From Chlorops oryzae (lineage: Eukaryota; Arthropoda; Insecta; Diptera; Chloropidae): a stretch of DNA of 64,000 bases. A program made the translations under genes and the position numbers. This document shows positions 46,931-58,429 of this stretch, one piece after another. Where the stretch lies: positions 65,025,587-65,089,586 of the forward strand of contig CM035806.1 of assembly GCA_020466095.1 (NCBI GenBank), read 5' to 3'. Below the pieces are notes generated by a model that was not told the origin of the DNA, made no database searches, and saw only the letters and a list, made by a program, of their open reading frames with translations. Each line of letters starts with the position of its first letter. The first letter of the stretch is position 1.

Positions 46931-48244
46931 GTAAACGAGAATACACAAAAAAAACTTTTTCGCTAGAAAAATTAGGTTTTTAGTAGATTTCATTTGGTAG
47001 AAAATTTCCTTTAAAACGCGGCAGCCCTCTACGCCTAAGCAACATACTCAATTTTGTATCTTTTAATCTGAGCATTCTTTCAGTTCGCATCGGAACTTGT
47101 TGTGGGAATAAAGTGGAAACGGATGTGAAAAATAGTTCGAAAACCTTCATTCCGAAAGAAAAGCGTAAGCAATTTTCCTATTGCGAGTGCGTAAAAGTTA
47201 AATGGAAATGCTTTGGAATCTCCGAATAAATGCTTAAAAATATTTAATTGTATGTGTTGATCTGAAATAAAATTACAATAATAAATAAAAATTTCAAGAT
47301 TAAAAAAAAAAAAAAAACGAAGAAAATTTCGCGCCTTTAATGTTTTGAATTTTAAAGGATTTCCTGTGCACTTTGGCTCTATTTATTTTTCGGCCTTTCT
47401 TCTTTTTATTGCTAAGTAAACAATATGTCCATTAGCACTTTTCATGAGGCAAAAATTGGATTTTCCTTTAAACTCACTCTCGTTTAATGAACTGGCACTT
47501 TTCACAAATTAAATTGGGCTTTGTTTATTTTTCGAATTTTCATCATTCAGGTAAACAATATCATTCGTCCGAGCACTCTATTCAAGGTTATGCGGTTTTT
47601 TGGCTATTTCGCTTCTGGAGAATTGCCCAAAAAAGAGAGGGAAAGGAAAAAAGTATATATATCTAAAATTGTATTGGATAGATGCGGCTATATTTTGATA
47701 TTGTGTATGCCTGAAAGATTTCAAATGAATCTGATAGTCTTAGGACGAAGTAAAAGCCTTCATGAAGGACATTTTTCCCGAAATATTTCTTATCAAAACG
47801 GCCTGCCCAGTGAAACAGCATTTATTGTGCTTAGAAGAATGATGAAATTTCAACCAGTTCATTCCTAGAAGGCTTAGAGAATCCGTTAGATGGACAATGA
47901 ACGATCAGAACGATCAGCCTCAAGAATATGAAAGCCCAAATCCTCAACCATTTTCCAATACGGTTGACTCCTTAATAGCAAAGAAGCAATCAATGTGCTT
48001 ACACGTCCCTTGGACTGTGCATATGCACATATTTACATATGTAAGTGTTCAAGTTGGACGTTTTGAGCTAACCCGTATCCAGGGACGTGTAAACACGGTA
48101 AATGATCATCATTTAAACCCAATGCGATTGTATTTTTTTTCTTCTTATTTCAGTGACTTCAGTGTCAATATCGTAAAATTATAATCAAGACAGAAAAATA
48201 AATAAATAAAAAACGTAAAAATAAAAAATAAAAAACATCCTTTA

Positions 48245-48287
<43 letters not shown>

Positions 48288-48288
48288 A
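46931..48288. other. Upstream region of the wunen-like gene
   Basis: Includes an AT-rich open frame (47521-47868) without recognised features, and a (TA)n tract at 48247-48282 immediately before the wunen ATG. Probable 5' UTR and promoter lie here, but no core promoter motif was confidently placed. Confidence 0.4.
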
Positions 48289-51200
48289 ATGGGCAGTGTG
48301 CGGCCAAATAGTGTTTGCGATACAACGCCCCTGCGACGTTTTGAGAGCCAAAGTAGCAGCGAACCATCTTCGCCGGCTCTGAATGGATTTTGTGTGGAAA
48401 ATGAAAGCGGCGAACTCAACAATAAAACGAATCCTTGCAATCCTGATGAATGTCTAATTGGAGTGAAAATAATACCCAAAATCGAAGAGTCCTTGCTGGG
48501 TCAATCCTCAGCGACATTGGCCAATCATAATAACAATAAAATCGAGCTAAGCTTAAATAGCTTCAGCAAACCCGCTGGCGTGCGCAAGCGCAAGGACGAA
48601 CGTGACCAAGAACAGATATTCGTGCGAATTCTGTGTGATTTGTGTATTTTGTCGTGTGGTGAGTAAAAAAAAAAAAGAAAAAATCGATTTTCTTCTATTG
48701 AATCTATTCGTATTCATGCAATTAGTCCCGCGATCTCTCTAAGACTTCCAGTGAATGGACTGGAGTATTCTCGAATTTAGCAGCATTCTGTGACGACATA
48801 CAGTCGCTTTCGAATTTTCTTACTAATTGATCTTATGACATTTCTCCCTCTCACTCTTCAATCTCCAGTCCACATTACTTTCATTGCAAAAGCGTTCGCT
48901 AAAGTAAGCTTTCGAAAGTTCCTCATTCCGTCGCATTGGAGTGAGCATTTCTTTGGCTTTTGGACGTTGGACTTTTGGACAAGATCAAACATTTTTTGAT
49001 GATATATAATAACCGTTTTTGCACTCATTACAAAATTCTTTTTTTTTTTTTTTTTTTGTTGGTTTTTGATTTTTTTATTAAAATAAAACTAAGAAGGAAA
49101 TGTTCATTTGTCCAAATGACGCGTTACAATTTTATTCGGCACCGCGCTCGGCGGCATACAATGCAAAACAATAAACACGCACAGTTGGGTAATTGAATCG
49201 AGCTTAAATGGCACACAGAATGTGTGGGGACGGTCAATAATTGACCAGATTTGATTGAATTAAATGTAAAAAAATGTTTTCAATAAGTCATATGCAGCAT
49301 AACTGGAACAAATCATATGGAATGACAGATTTCCAAAGTCGAAAATTTACAAGTAAGGCTGTAATATTCAGACGAGCCTGACAATATAATACCAGGTAAA
49401 GGAAAAGCCTTCTCCATATATATTTGAACATTTATTAAAACAGACCCCAAGACCACGACAATTAGGAAAAATTATTCTGGAGCTTTCTAAGACCATAAAG
49501 GGCCTCATATTCCGATTTGTGTTAAATTTCTTTATGAAAACATCCCTTTTATCACGCCAATTGAAAAATTTTTTGGAAATTATATTAAAAAGCCTAAAAT
49601 ATGTTCAAATAACGAGTTTCATCAAAATATCTGAAAAACTTCCGGTCTTAGACCAGTTTTTAGAAAATTTATAACAGACCCTAGTACCTACTTGAGGTAT
49701 CCCTAAAAATTATCCGATCGGGTCCATTCTCGAACTTGTTCTTACTCATGTCCCCGTGAACACGCACTGCAAATTTTGTGAAGATAGCTGAACTTTTGAT
49801 AAGAAAATCCTGTACAGGCAGCAGGACGGACTAAATCGAATCTTCTCGTGACGCTGATTATGTCTATAAGGACATTTTCAGACAAAGTAAAGTTCTTGTC
49901 GCGTCTGTAGTAATGTATGTAATTGTTTAACCCACCAACTGCCAAGTAATATGCTTCAAAGTAGATTTTTCCTTCGAGGCGAAGAACCAAAGAAAATAAT
50001 GTCAGGCAACATTCTCGACAATTTACCATTGCTATCAATCGGAACCTTGCACAGGAAGTCCGGATCCTTTAAACATAATTTGAATTAAATACTGTGAGTT
50101 CGGAAACTCCCATAACAATTATAAAGGAAAAAAGGTCTGGAACCAGTTTTGTATGAAACTCCTCCGATATTGTGTGATTCCCTTCGAGGAACTTCAGGCC
50201 CCCTATCATTACACAGATGATGACAGATACGATTTTCCCGATTTTCGTATCATGGAACACTTGACCGAAGTCAAGGGATTACATCTCGGAATAAGAGAAC
50301 ATTGCATAAATTCCCTTTTTTTAGAGCATCAATATCCTGTATTGTCAGGGTTAAGCTCTAATGAGTTAAATCCACGGACCATAACTGTTATAAGTTATAT
50401 TTTATAAATTAAAATTTAAGTGTTATTTTAAGAGTTTTAGTATTTTAATTAGAAAATAACATTCATTTTTTGAGTTTTATTTTTTACTCAAGATAAAACT
50501 TATTCTTCGAGTTTTATTTTTCGATCAAGAAATAAAAATTGTTTCTCGAGTTTTATTTTTTGATTAGGGGCCGTCCATATACTACGTCATCATACAGGGG
50601 GGAGGAGGGGGTCTCGCGAATGATGACGCTTTATGATGAGAGGAGGGGGGTCAATTCGCAATGATCACGTCATCATCTCTATCTTATAAGAAAACAGTAA
50701 AACTATATTAAATTTCTATTTGTTTGTGAAATAATAAAGGGATCAAAGATGATGTCAAACGAGGGGGCGGGGGGTTTGTTTGATGACGATTGATGATAAG
50801 GGGGAGGAGGGGGTCTAAAATGGTCAAAAACATGCTGACGTAATATATGGACGGCCCCTTAGAAGATAAAAATTATTCTTAGTTATATTTTTTACTCAAA
50901 AAATAAAAATTAGTTTTTGAGTTTTTTTTTTTACTCAGAAAAATAAAACTCTTACATATATTACCACTTTCATCAAGATAAGGCCTGATGCTGTATAGAG
51001 CTAATAGCGTGCTATGACTTATCATTTTAAAAGTTGTTAGCCTTACAAAACCATCGCTATTTTCCGGGTTCACTAATTTTCTTTGAAAAATGAAATGGGA
51101 CGAAAACGCGAGAATTTTTTAACTTTTACGAAACGAAAAATTCGTGGGAATGCAAAATATGCAAGGCACTATTTCAAGGGAATTATTTATCAAATTGAAA

Positions 51201-53815
51201 AATTTGCAAGAAAAACACAACGAATTTTAAAAATATTTGCATAATACTTTCATTTTGTGAGTAAAACAAAAAAACTTGAAAAATAATATTTATTTTGTGA
51301 TTAAAAATAAAACTCCAAAAATAATTTTTATTTTCTGAGCTAAAACTAAAGCTCTTATATAGTTTACAGACTATTGCGTTAAACTGAATTTAGTACCTTA
51401 AGTAGACTTTATAGTAGTGAGTTTAAACTGAGTTTAGGGTATTTAAATTCAGAAATAAACTCATGAGTTTAGGCATTCGTTGCTGCAACCCTTACATATC
51501 ACTACCTTTTTTGACAACGATGAAATTACCTGTTTGCTTCTTTTTTCAAATCTTTAGAGGTGAAATGAATTTTCGTTTGTTTTAATAATAAAAATAAATA
51601 AAATATCTTTCTCCCCAATTAATCTTGTTTGCGCCCGGATTCGAACCTCAGCCTTTCGGGTTCCAAGGCGGAGGCCTATCCACTATACCACGATATCTTT
51701 TCGATCAATCAAAGCAAACATCTAAATAATTTAAGTTCGAACAGGCGTGTGAGCTCGTAAACTCAGAATTTACAGTCTGAAAGGGTATTTTCTAAATTCA
51801 ACTTAAGGAGCTTAATTCAGATTTTAAGTTGACAGTCTGGAAGTCATATTAGAATAAGTTTTATCTTCTGAGTAAAAAATAAAACTCGAAAACTAATTAT
51901 TTCCTATTCAAAAAATAAAACTTAACAAATAATTTTTAATTTTTTTTATCAAAAAATAAAACTCTAATACTCAAATACTAATTTTTTAAATATAATTTAT
52001 TTGATATTGATTTTTAAAATTCAAAAATAATTATTATTTCGGGTCCCTGGTTAAATCCTTTGTTTGGTATAGCAAGGAGTTCAAGTTTGGCCCAGATTTT
52101 TTTTAAATGGGATATTGTTTACACCAGCCTATGGATAATTAATATTTGTTTCTTCTGAACACATATAAGCACTCTTCTTATGGACCTTGGACTTGTAAAC
52201 GAAAAAAAAAATATTTAAAATTTTTTTTCTGGAAGCGTTTTTTTGAAATTAATTTTTGAAAAAAAATTTTTTTTTGTACAGGAGTATTGTATTGCAGCAG
52301 CTAATTCCCCCAAATTAATGAAAATAAACCCGCCTCAGATTTTTTCTTATACATGAATTTATTTTGTTTGTATTTGGAATAAAAAGTTCATTTAGATCTA
52401 CTGAAAAAAAAAAAAAAATGCTGTAAACTAGTGTTATCAGTAATGAAGTCTGTGCATTGCTCTCCTTTTGTATAATGAGATCTCACAAAAGGTTCGTCTG
52501 AAATAATGCTCGAAAAATCACGTGAAATTACCGTATATTTTAGATTTCATCATAGATTTGTAAAACAAAATTAATGGAGGCTAACCGGAATGCTTGATAA
52601 AAGAGCGTTTGCTTTTAATCAAGGAAACAGAGGGCCATCGTTTCCGCTGGTCTTATAAATATTTTTTTAAGAAACTTATTTTTCTAGTTAATAATTGCAG
52701 GTTCATTTTACCGGTCTGTGCTCGTATTGTATGTACATATTTTTTTTTCATGTTATTTGATAAAAATATTTTTCTCTTTTATGCAGTTTTATTGCCGATA
52801 CTTGGCCTTCAATATTGGGGTATTCCACAAGAGCATGGATTTTTTTGCAGTGATAAAACGCTGAAATTTCCCTATCACGAATCGACATTGAGAAGCTGGC
52901 ACATGATTTTGATGTGCGTTGCAGTTCCAATATCGTTGGTAAATGAACTTTTAGAAAGCTTTTAGAATTCCTCAAAATATTGTATTTAATCCATACTTAT
53001 CCTTCCCTCCGTACCTCTTCAACTAGATAACGGTGGTCGAATTTTATGGAGCGCACGAAAAAAATTTGCAACATTTCGAGATGGCGAGCAAAGAGCAATA
53101 TTTCATCTGCCTGCTTCCAGTGCCTGATTGGCTAAGCATTTGCTACAAGAAGATTGGATTCCTTATTTTCGGAGCCGGAGTTAGCAAAATAACAACCGAT
53201 ATTGCCAAATATTCCGTTGGACGTCTGAGGCCGTATTTTTACACGGTAAGCATTGGCCTTCGAAACGCAACGCATTGACTTAGATGCCTTAGTGAAAGTC
53301 CACGAAATAGATACATAAAGATCTTCATATTTTCGATCATTTAAGATATGCCAACCGAGAATGTCCGATGGAACAACATGCAATGATTCAATCAATTCAG
53401 AACGTTATATTGAGGATTTCTTTTGCGAAGGGTCAGAGGCTACTTTGGAGACAATGAAATCGATGAGGCTGTCGTTTCCGAGTGGCCATACGAATCTTGC
53501 CTTCTTCACAATGGTTTACTCTGTCGTGAGTATGAGAAGAAAATTTAATTTAAAAAAAGGGAACCGCTCGTAGCGCGCATATTCTTTTTCTATTCCAAGA
53601 TTTATCTACAAAAGCGCATGACGTGGAAGAGCTCTAAAATGCTCAAACACTTGCTCCAGTTCAGTTTGCTTATGTTCGCCTGGTATACGGCACTGACACG
53701 TGTTTCCGATTATAAACATCATTTCACCGACGTCATCGCGGGAGCGGCGATCGGAACAACATATGCGTTTATTGTGGTATATGCTCCATGGAAATTATCG
53801 CATGCGATTTTCTGA
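48289..53815 (+). CDS. wun: Wunen-like lipid phosphate phosphatase
   Basis: Five exons, 48289-48658, 52787-52938, 53027-53245, 53346-53525 and 53600-53815, splice with GT-AG borders into 378 residues, close to the usual wunen length. All three PAP2 motifs are present: KYSVGRLRP (K235-P243), FPSGH (S293-H295, proton donor His295) and SDYKHHFTD preceded by R341 (nucleophile His347, Asp351). A polar 110-residue N-terminus precedes the first membrane helix (RILCDLCILSCVLLPI), and several more hydrophobic segments follow, as in six-span lipid phosphatases. Family enzymes remove phosphate from lysophosphatidate-type lipids at the outer face of the plasma membrane; fly wunens guide germ-cell migration and survival. 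The 4.1-kb first intron carries several transposons. AATAAA follows at 54005. Whether it is wun or its paralogue cannot be decided here. Confidence 0.9.
49350..49870 (-). mobile_element. DINE-like fragment, family B (in wunen intron 1)
   Basis: Reverse-orientation relative of 27170-28046: the plus strand shows GACGAGCCTGACAATATAAT at the 3' end side and GAACTTGTTCTTACTCATGT in the core. Its 5' terminal part (the GTATAAAA end) is missing or unrecognisable. Confidence 0.6.
50567..50858. mobile_element. TTA-flanked MITE GGGGCCGTCC, 292 bp
   Basis: Ends GGGGCCGTCCATATACTACG and the complement GGGGCCGTCCATATATTACG, with TTA at 50564-50566 and 50859-50861. Interior is rich in GATGA/GGGGGAGG. No gene. 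The ends are of a type I believe is widespread in insect genomes. Confidence 0.9.
51358..51848. mobile_element. TTA-flanked MITE carrying a tRNA-like sequence
   Basis: Imperfect inverted ends TATAGTTTACAGACT and complement TATGACTTCCAGACT, followed inward by CTGAATT and CCTTAAG. TTA lies at 51355-51357 and 51849-51851. The 491-bp element has no transposase. A tRNA-like segment sits in its middle on the minus strand. Confidence 0.72.
51627..51699 (-). tRNA. tRNA-like sequence, probably not functional
   Basis: On the minus strand GTGGTATAGTGGATAGGC resembles an A box/D arm and GAGGTTCGAATCC is a good B box/T arm. The middle reads CCTTGGAACCCGAAAGG. A canonical 7-bp acceptor stem and anticodon stem do not pair well, so this is a tRNA-derived sequence or pseudogene; a loop read as CUUGGAA would give UGG (Pro). 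Confidence 0.4.
52058..52786. other. End of wunen intron 1
   Basis: AT-rich intron sequence. The acceptor is ATGCAG at 52781-52786. An overlapping open frame from 52594 is intronic read-in to exon 2. Confidence 0.6.
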
Positions 53816-54199
53816 TTGATCCCTATCCTTATTTATTTATTCTTCATTTAGACATCGGCAATGTGGTGAGCAGCGCTTAATTAGTTAATACATATAGCGT
53901 TCTGTGTGTTTCAGATACGCCATCTGAATGACCGAAACAAAAGTGTGTTGCTTCAACAAATCGAAAGTATTTTTTTTTTTTACATTTAAGACTAATTTTA
54001 TGTTAATAAAATTATTTTATAAATAATTCCGGCAAGTGATAAGTTTCTTATTTATATCCAAATATATTAAAAACAATTAAAATAAACGGCTGTATCGTGG
54101 ATTTCATTTATTATGAAAAAGGTAAATAATTCGTTCAATTAAAATTGTACTAAAATGGTTTTTTTTTTTTTAAATTCATTTCTTTCTACAATGAGATCA

Positions 54200-56688
54200 T
54201 CACTGAAGACAATTCTCAATTGCATGCCAAACATTTCTTCTCATGATTTTTCCGGCTGTATTTTTCGGCAATGAGTCCATAAAGTAAACGCCACCTTTTA
54301 GATGATATATGTCCATAAAGTTCTGCTTTACGTGGTCAATAATATCATTTTCGGATAGTGATTTTCCAGCTTCATCATCGGTACGAACAATTGCACAAGA
54401 TGTAAGGAAATTGGCTATAAAATCTGGTTTTCCAAAAACACAAACTTCCGCGATGCCAGGCAATTGATATATAACATCTTCGATTTGTATTGGATTGATA
54501 AAAAACCTATTGCTCTTAAAGACATCACTGCTACGTCCAACGAAGAACAGGTTTCCTTCATCGTCAAAGTATGAAAGATCCCGTGTGTTTGTCCAGCCAT
54601 TTACGTGGGTCTGTTTAGTCACAATCTCGTCTTTGTAATAGCCAGGCCATCTATAAGGCGAACGTATATGCAAAAGTCCCTGTTCATTTGGTCCCAAAGG
54701 CATTCCGCTCTCCTCATCCGTAATACGTGCTTCAAAGTTTGGCATCAGTTTACCCACACAGTCCAATTTATGCGAGGTTGTTCCAGAAACAACGGCTCCT
54801 ACTTCGGTTAGGCCATATAGTATCGAAGCTCGAGCGTTTTTGTTAAGCACTGACAGAAGCTTTTTTGCTACCATCTCAGGAACTTTGGTTCCGCCCATCA
54901 GTAGTGTTTTTATACTCGTTAAATATCCTGCGCTTTCGCTTAAATTACACTGAGATAATATACGTGCCATATCTGCTGATAGCAAGAGCCGGGTAATTTT
55001 ATATTTATCGACCAGGTAAAAGAAGCAATCAGGTGTAAACGAGGCTTCGGTTATAATACGCACAATACCATTCAATAGTGAAGTGTAAAAAACGAAGCTA
55101 CCGGATATCCAATACATTGTGCTGAATACCGATATGACATCATTAGGGAAAATTTCCAAACTGAAAAAAGATTTAGTTGCATTTAGGGTCGTAGTTTCAA
55201 CTCGGTTTAAGAACATCGAATTCTAGAACATATTCATTTTGTCTTCATGCCAGTTTATTATTATTATTATTATTTATTAATTTAAGCAATAATAAATTAT
55301 TGCATAAATTTAATGAGAGCACTAGCTGTAGGGCTTTCGGCTCTCATGCCAGTTTAACTCAATCAATTCCCTTTGCTATATACGAATTTTTCAAAAATTT
55401 TCATACATATAAAATTTATAATCCTAGTTTACACTCTCCTGAAGACTATCATTTGAGAGTTTGAACATTCAAAAAGTTTAAACTAGGTTGAAGTCTATGA
55501 GCCTTAAAGATCGAATCTTGAAAACAGTGTGATAGTCCAGGGCAGCAGAGTACTATGATCTGTAATCGTTTTGTATTAGTTAGAATACTTTTTTTTCGTC
55601 GTTAACTCAGGGATATTTTTCGAAAGCGATATTTTCAGTTGTCGGTAAGAAAAAGATGAGACACTTCTTACGGTCAACACTGTACTCGATTTGAGAAAGA
55701 TAAAGGGAGCCTATTTAATGTTACTACTTACAATACCGGATGTTCCAGGATTACTTCATGCGAAATCGGAATTCCTTTTGGATTGCCTGTGGTTCCGGAT
55801 GACAACAATATGGAAGCAATTGCATCACCATTAATATGAACGCAAGGATATCTACATATATTTGAAAATCAAATAAAGCGTTACAAGAACATGATCAACA
55901 TAAGTTTAATACCGGCCTTACACTTGTTGCAAATGGTTAATTCAAATGCTTACAAAAATGATTCGAATTTTTGGCAAAACGTTGCCCTGCGGCTTGGCAA
56001 CAATTTTAAGAGCCTGCTTAAAGTCTTAATTCTGCATGTTCGTATTCCTCAACCTGAATTAATCTTACCTCAAGTCATCGAACATTTTCCGTTTATCCTC
56101 TAAAATATCCACAACACTCTCCACGCCTTGCAATTTCCCATTGATTGTGACAATTTTGGCGTTCAGTGCCAATTGATGAACAGCAGATTTCAGCGTCTCG
56201 TAATTTCCGATATCACAGAAAAATATTTTCGGCTTCGTCACTTCGAACAGGAGAACCAAATTTTCTGTTTAAATTTAAACAAATATACATACATATTTGA
56301 AAGGCTGAAGCCATCGTTGAACTCAAATCTTAGCCATACCTTTGCTAAAGCCAGGATATAAGGGATTGTATGGCGTTCCGCAGAGAAGTGCCGCTATAAT
56401 GACTGCCGTCAGGTTCGTGGTATTATTCGCATAAAGGCCAACAATATCGCCTGGTCTGAGGTTCTGGCTTAAAAGGTAATCGGCAATTAGCTGACTATCC
56501 CGCACAAGCTCAGCGCCCGTCTTGATTTCTCCGGTGGTATCCGAAATTTGCATTATTTTCTCGGGTTTCCGCTTCAGAATTTCGAAAATTGCCACACCAA
56601 GTGTCGTTTTTGGCGAATACTTCCTTTCGGTTATGGGGCCCGCCCAGATCTTTTGCTCAGCATCGTAGGCTGTTTCTCGCTCGAACAT
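54200..56688 (-). CDS. AMP-binding acyl-CoA synthetase (4CL/luciferase-like)
   Basis: Four minus-strand exons, 56688-56340, 56264-56069, 55851-55737 and 55222-54200, give 560 residues, normal for the family. The enzyme class activates a carboxylic acid with ATP to an acyl-AMP and transfers it to CoA; the substrate here is unknown. Visible motifs are the phosphate loop SSGTTGNPKG (199-208), YGLTE (356-360) and PKNTAGKIMRR with the C-domain lysine (K545). The usual TGD motif reads TRD (433-435), an Arg for Gly change. No signal peptide or peroxisomal SKL-type tail is seen; the end is ENCLQ. The donor after exon 3 (GTATTG) is weak; the stronger GTAAGT five bases on would break the frame. The gene converges with wunen, stop codons 384 bp apart, with AATAAA on its strand at 54112-54107. 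Confidence 0.88.
55388..55503. repeat. Short palindromic repeat, copy 2
   Basis: Uninterrupted relative of 42400-42519, located in the third intron of the synthetase gene. CTAGTTTACACTCTC at one end and GTTTAAACTAG towards the other form a hairpin. Confidence 0.7.
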
Positions 56689-56837
56689 GTCTTTCTGCTA
56701 TGATCTTGAGATGAGACGATCGGATGCATATATAGAGAAAATTCAAAATATTTAGTGCATACATATAAACAAAATTTACAAGTGAATCTTACTCTTATCA
56801 TGTTGACAAATTCGGAGCTTGATAAACAGAACATTAA

Positions 56838-56875
56838 GTCGGCGGGTTCGATCCCCGGTCAGGCAGGCGTAATTT
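56838..56875 (+). other. tRNA 3'-half-like sequence
   Basis: GGCGGGTTCGATCCCCGGTC followed by AGGCAGGCG looks like the T arm and 3' part of a tRNA. No matching 5' half was found, so it is a fragment or SINE scrap. Confidence 0.3.
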
Positions 56876-57540
56876 TTTTTAAATTTTTTTTTAACATATA
56901 CCATAACATTTAGGTATATAATATTTGAAAACCTTACAGGTATAAAAAGCTTTAAAACAAACATTTTATGCAAAAAAAAAAAATACATTTTGGAAATCCG
57001 GGATGGGGCCCTCCCTTCTCTCTTATTTATACGGCTGAGAAGCTAGATATTTCATTCTAGCTGTCCCTTTTTTCCTTTAATATTTTTTAACTTACTTGAA
57101 AAATTCCCATTTTGAACACATTTCATTCGCCTGCTGTAGGGATTTGAACCCGAGCCTTTCGGATTGCTGAGTGAATACGCTAACCGTACGCCATGGAAAA
57201 ATCTAATTCCCGTGTACTAAATATGTAATTTAAAGTCAAATGAAAACTATTTTCGTGTTTTTTGATAAAAGTTTTTTAAATACGTGTGTAGAGAAATTTG
57301 CTCCTAAAGAATACGCATGGCTGTTAAAGACATGTTTGAATACGTCCGTAGTACAGTTTTGCTATAAAATAACTACGGTCGTAGTATACTACGAATCGTT
57401 GTTAATTACACAATCGTAGTTTTCGCTCAGTGTAGGTCTGCATATTCGCCTCAAATTCACATCATATTGTGATATCATAGTATGTTGGAATATTCGTCAC
57501 AATTTCAAATCCTAACATAATATTTTTCAAGGATTGCATT
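56876..57540. other. Intergenic DNA
   Basis: Apart from the tRNA-like piece at 57132-57198, a palindrome-rich patch CGTAGTATACTACG lies at about 57374-57388. No gene. Confidence 0.4.
57132..57198 (-). tRNA. tRNA-like sequence, probably not functional
   Basis: On the minus strand GGCGTACGGTTAGCGT resembles an A box and GGGTTCAAATCCCT a B box/T arm. The segment CCGAAAGGCT just before the T arm is shared with the tRNA-like sequence at 51627-51699. Stems are imperfect, so a SINE head or tRNA relic is more likely than a working tRNA. Confidence 0.35.
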
Positions 57541-57830
57541 TTCGACTCATTAAAATAAGTAAAATTGTTTTATTTTTGAAATCATATAATGACAACAAAA
57601 TTTTTTATTAAAGATTCTTCTTATTGCGGGAGTATCTTATATTCATTGTATGATTTCGTGACTTTATATGTATGGCTACTCATAACTTCATCCAAATCGA
57701 GTCGAGACATGTTATCATTAAAATAAGCACAATTCTTTAATTGTTGATATCATGATAATGACAGCAACATATGTTATAAAACTTCTTTCATTTTGCAGGA
57801 ATATCTTGATATCATGGAATGAATATCACA
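57540..57830. repeat. About 165-bp tandem duplication beside a DINE-like element
   Basis: Two diverged copies: CATTAAAATAAG occurs at about 57547 and 57717, followed in both by TTGAAATCATATAATGACA or TTGATATCATGATAATGACA, and then ATCTT(A/G)ATATC/ATTC. The second copy abuts the DINE-like element. Confidence 0.55.
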
Positions 57831-57837
57831 ACGTTCT

Positions 57838-58410
57838 ATTGGGGTAGTACTAGAGGTATCTACCCTTAATAATGGACCTACAAAGGAAGCATAAGTGCCA
57901 AATTTCGTTCAAGTCCCATTTGAATTTCGGGTGTAGGGGACAATTTTCGAAAACCGCCCTTCTGCCACGCCCACTTTTAAAATTTTTGGAAATAATATTA
58001 CTTGCCTTTAAATATGTTCAAATACCAAATTTCATCAAAATATGTTGAAAAACTTCGATTTTAGAGCAGTTTTTGTGATTTTCGTAACAGACCCTAGTAC
58101 TGGAGGTACCCCTAAAAATGGTCCGATCGGGTCCATTCTCGAACTTGTTCTTACTCATGTCCCCGTGAGCACGCATACCAAATTTTGTCGCGATAGCTCA
58201 ACTCCTTCGATAAGAAAACTGTATACAGACAGACGGACAGACAGACGGACAGACAGACGGACAGACAGACGGACATGTCTAAATCGAATCTCCTGGTGAC
58301 GCTGATCATTTCTATATACATTTTGTATAGTCTATCTCAACTGGTTCTGGGTGTTACACACAACCACACAAACGCAATATACCCTCGACACAGAGTTTGT
58401 CGGGTATAAA
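57838..58410 (-). mobile_element. DINE-like element, family B, 5' part
   Basis: Reverse-orientation copy of 27170-28046: plus strand shows CAGACGGACAGACAGACGG at about 58229-58275 and ends ACAGAGTTTGTCGGGTATAA. Sequence agreement with 27170-27760 is high by eye. The 3' terminal half is replaced by the tandem duplication. Confidence 0.7.
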
Positions 58411-58429
58411 AAAATCAGTACACAGGTAG

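Larger units (their letters stand above)
50373..52049. mobile_element. CAGGGACC-family foldback-like element with two insertions
   Basis: Left end CACGGACCATAACTG, right end GGGTCCCTG, with the perfect 8-bp duplication GTTAAATC at 50365-50372 and 52050-52057. Arrays of AAAAATAAAACTC-type units run in opposite orientations near the two ends, as in the copy at 2954-6385, and the first 30 bp (ATAACTGTTATAAGTTATAT) are the same. Two MITEs are nested inside (50567-50858, 51358-51848). The whole lies in the first wunen intron. Confidence 0.88.

Noticed and set aside
47521..47868. 115-codon frame upstream of wunen
   Set aside because: AT-rich composition, no motif, no splice link to wunen; likely chance.
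51627..51699. Functional tRNA-Pro gene
   Set aside because: The T arm and D arm look right, but acceptor and anticodon stems do not pair adequately by eye.
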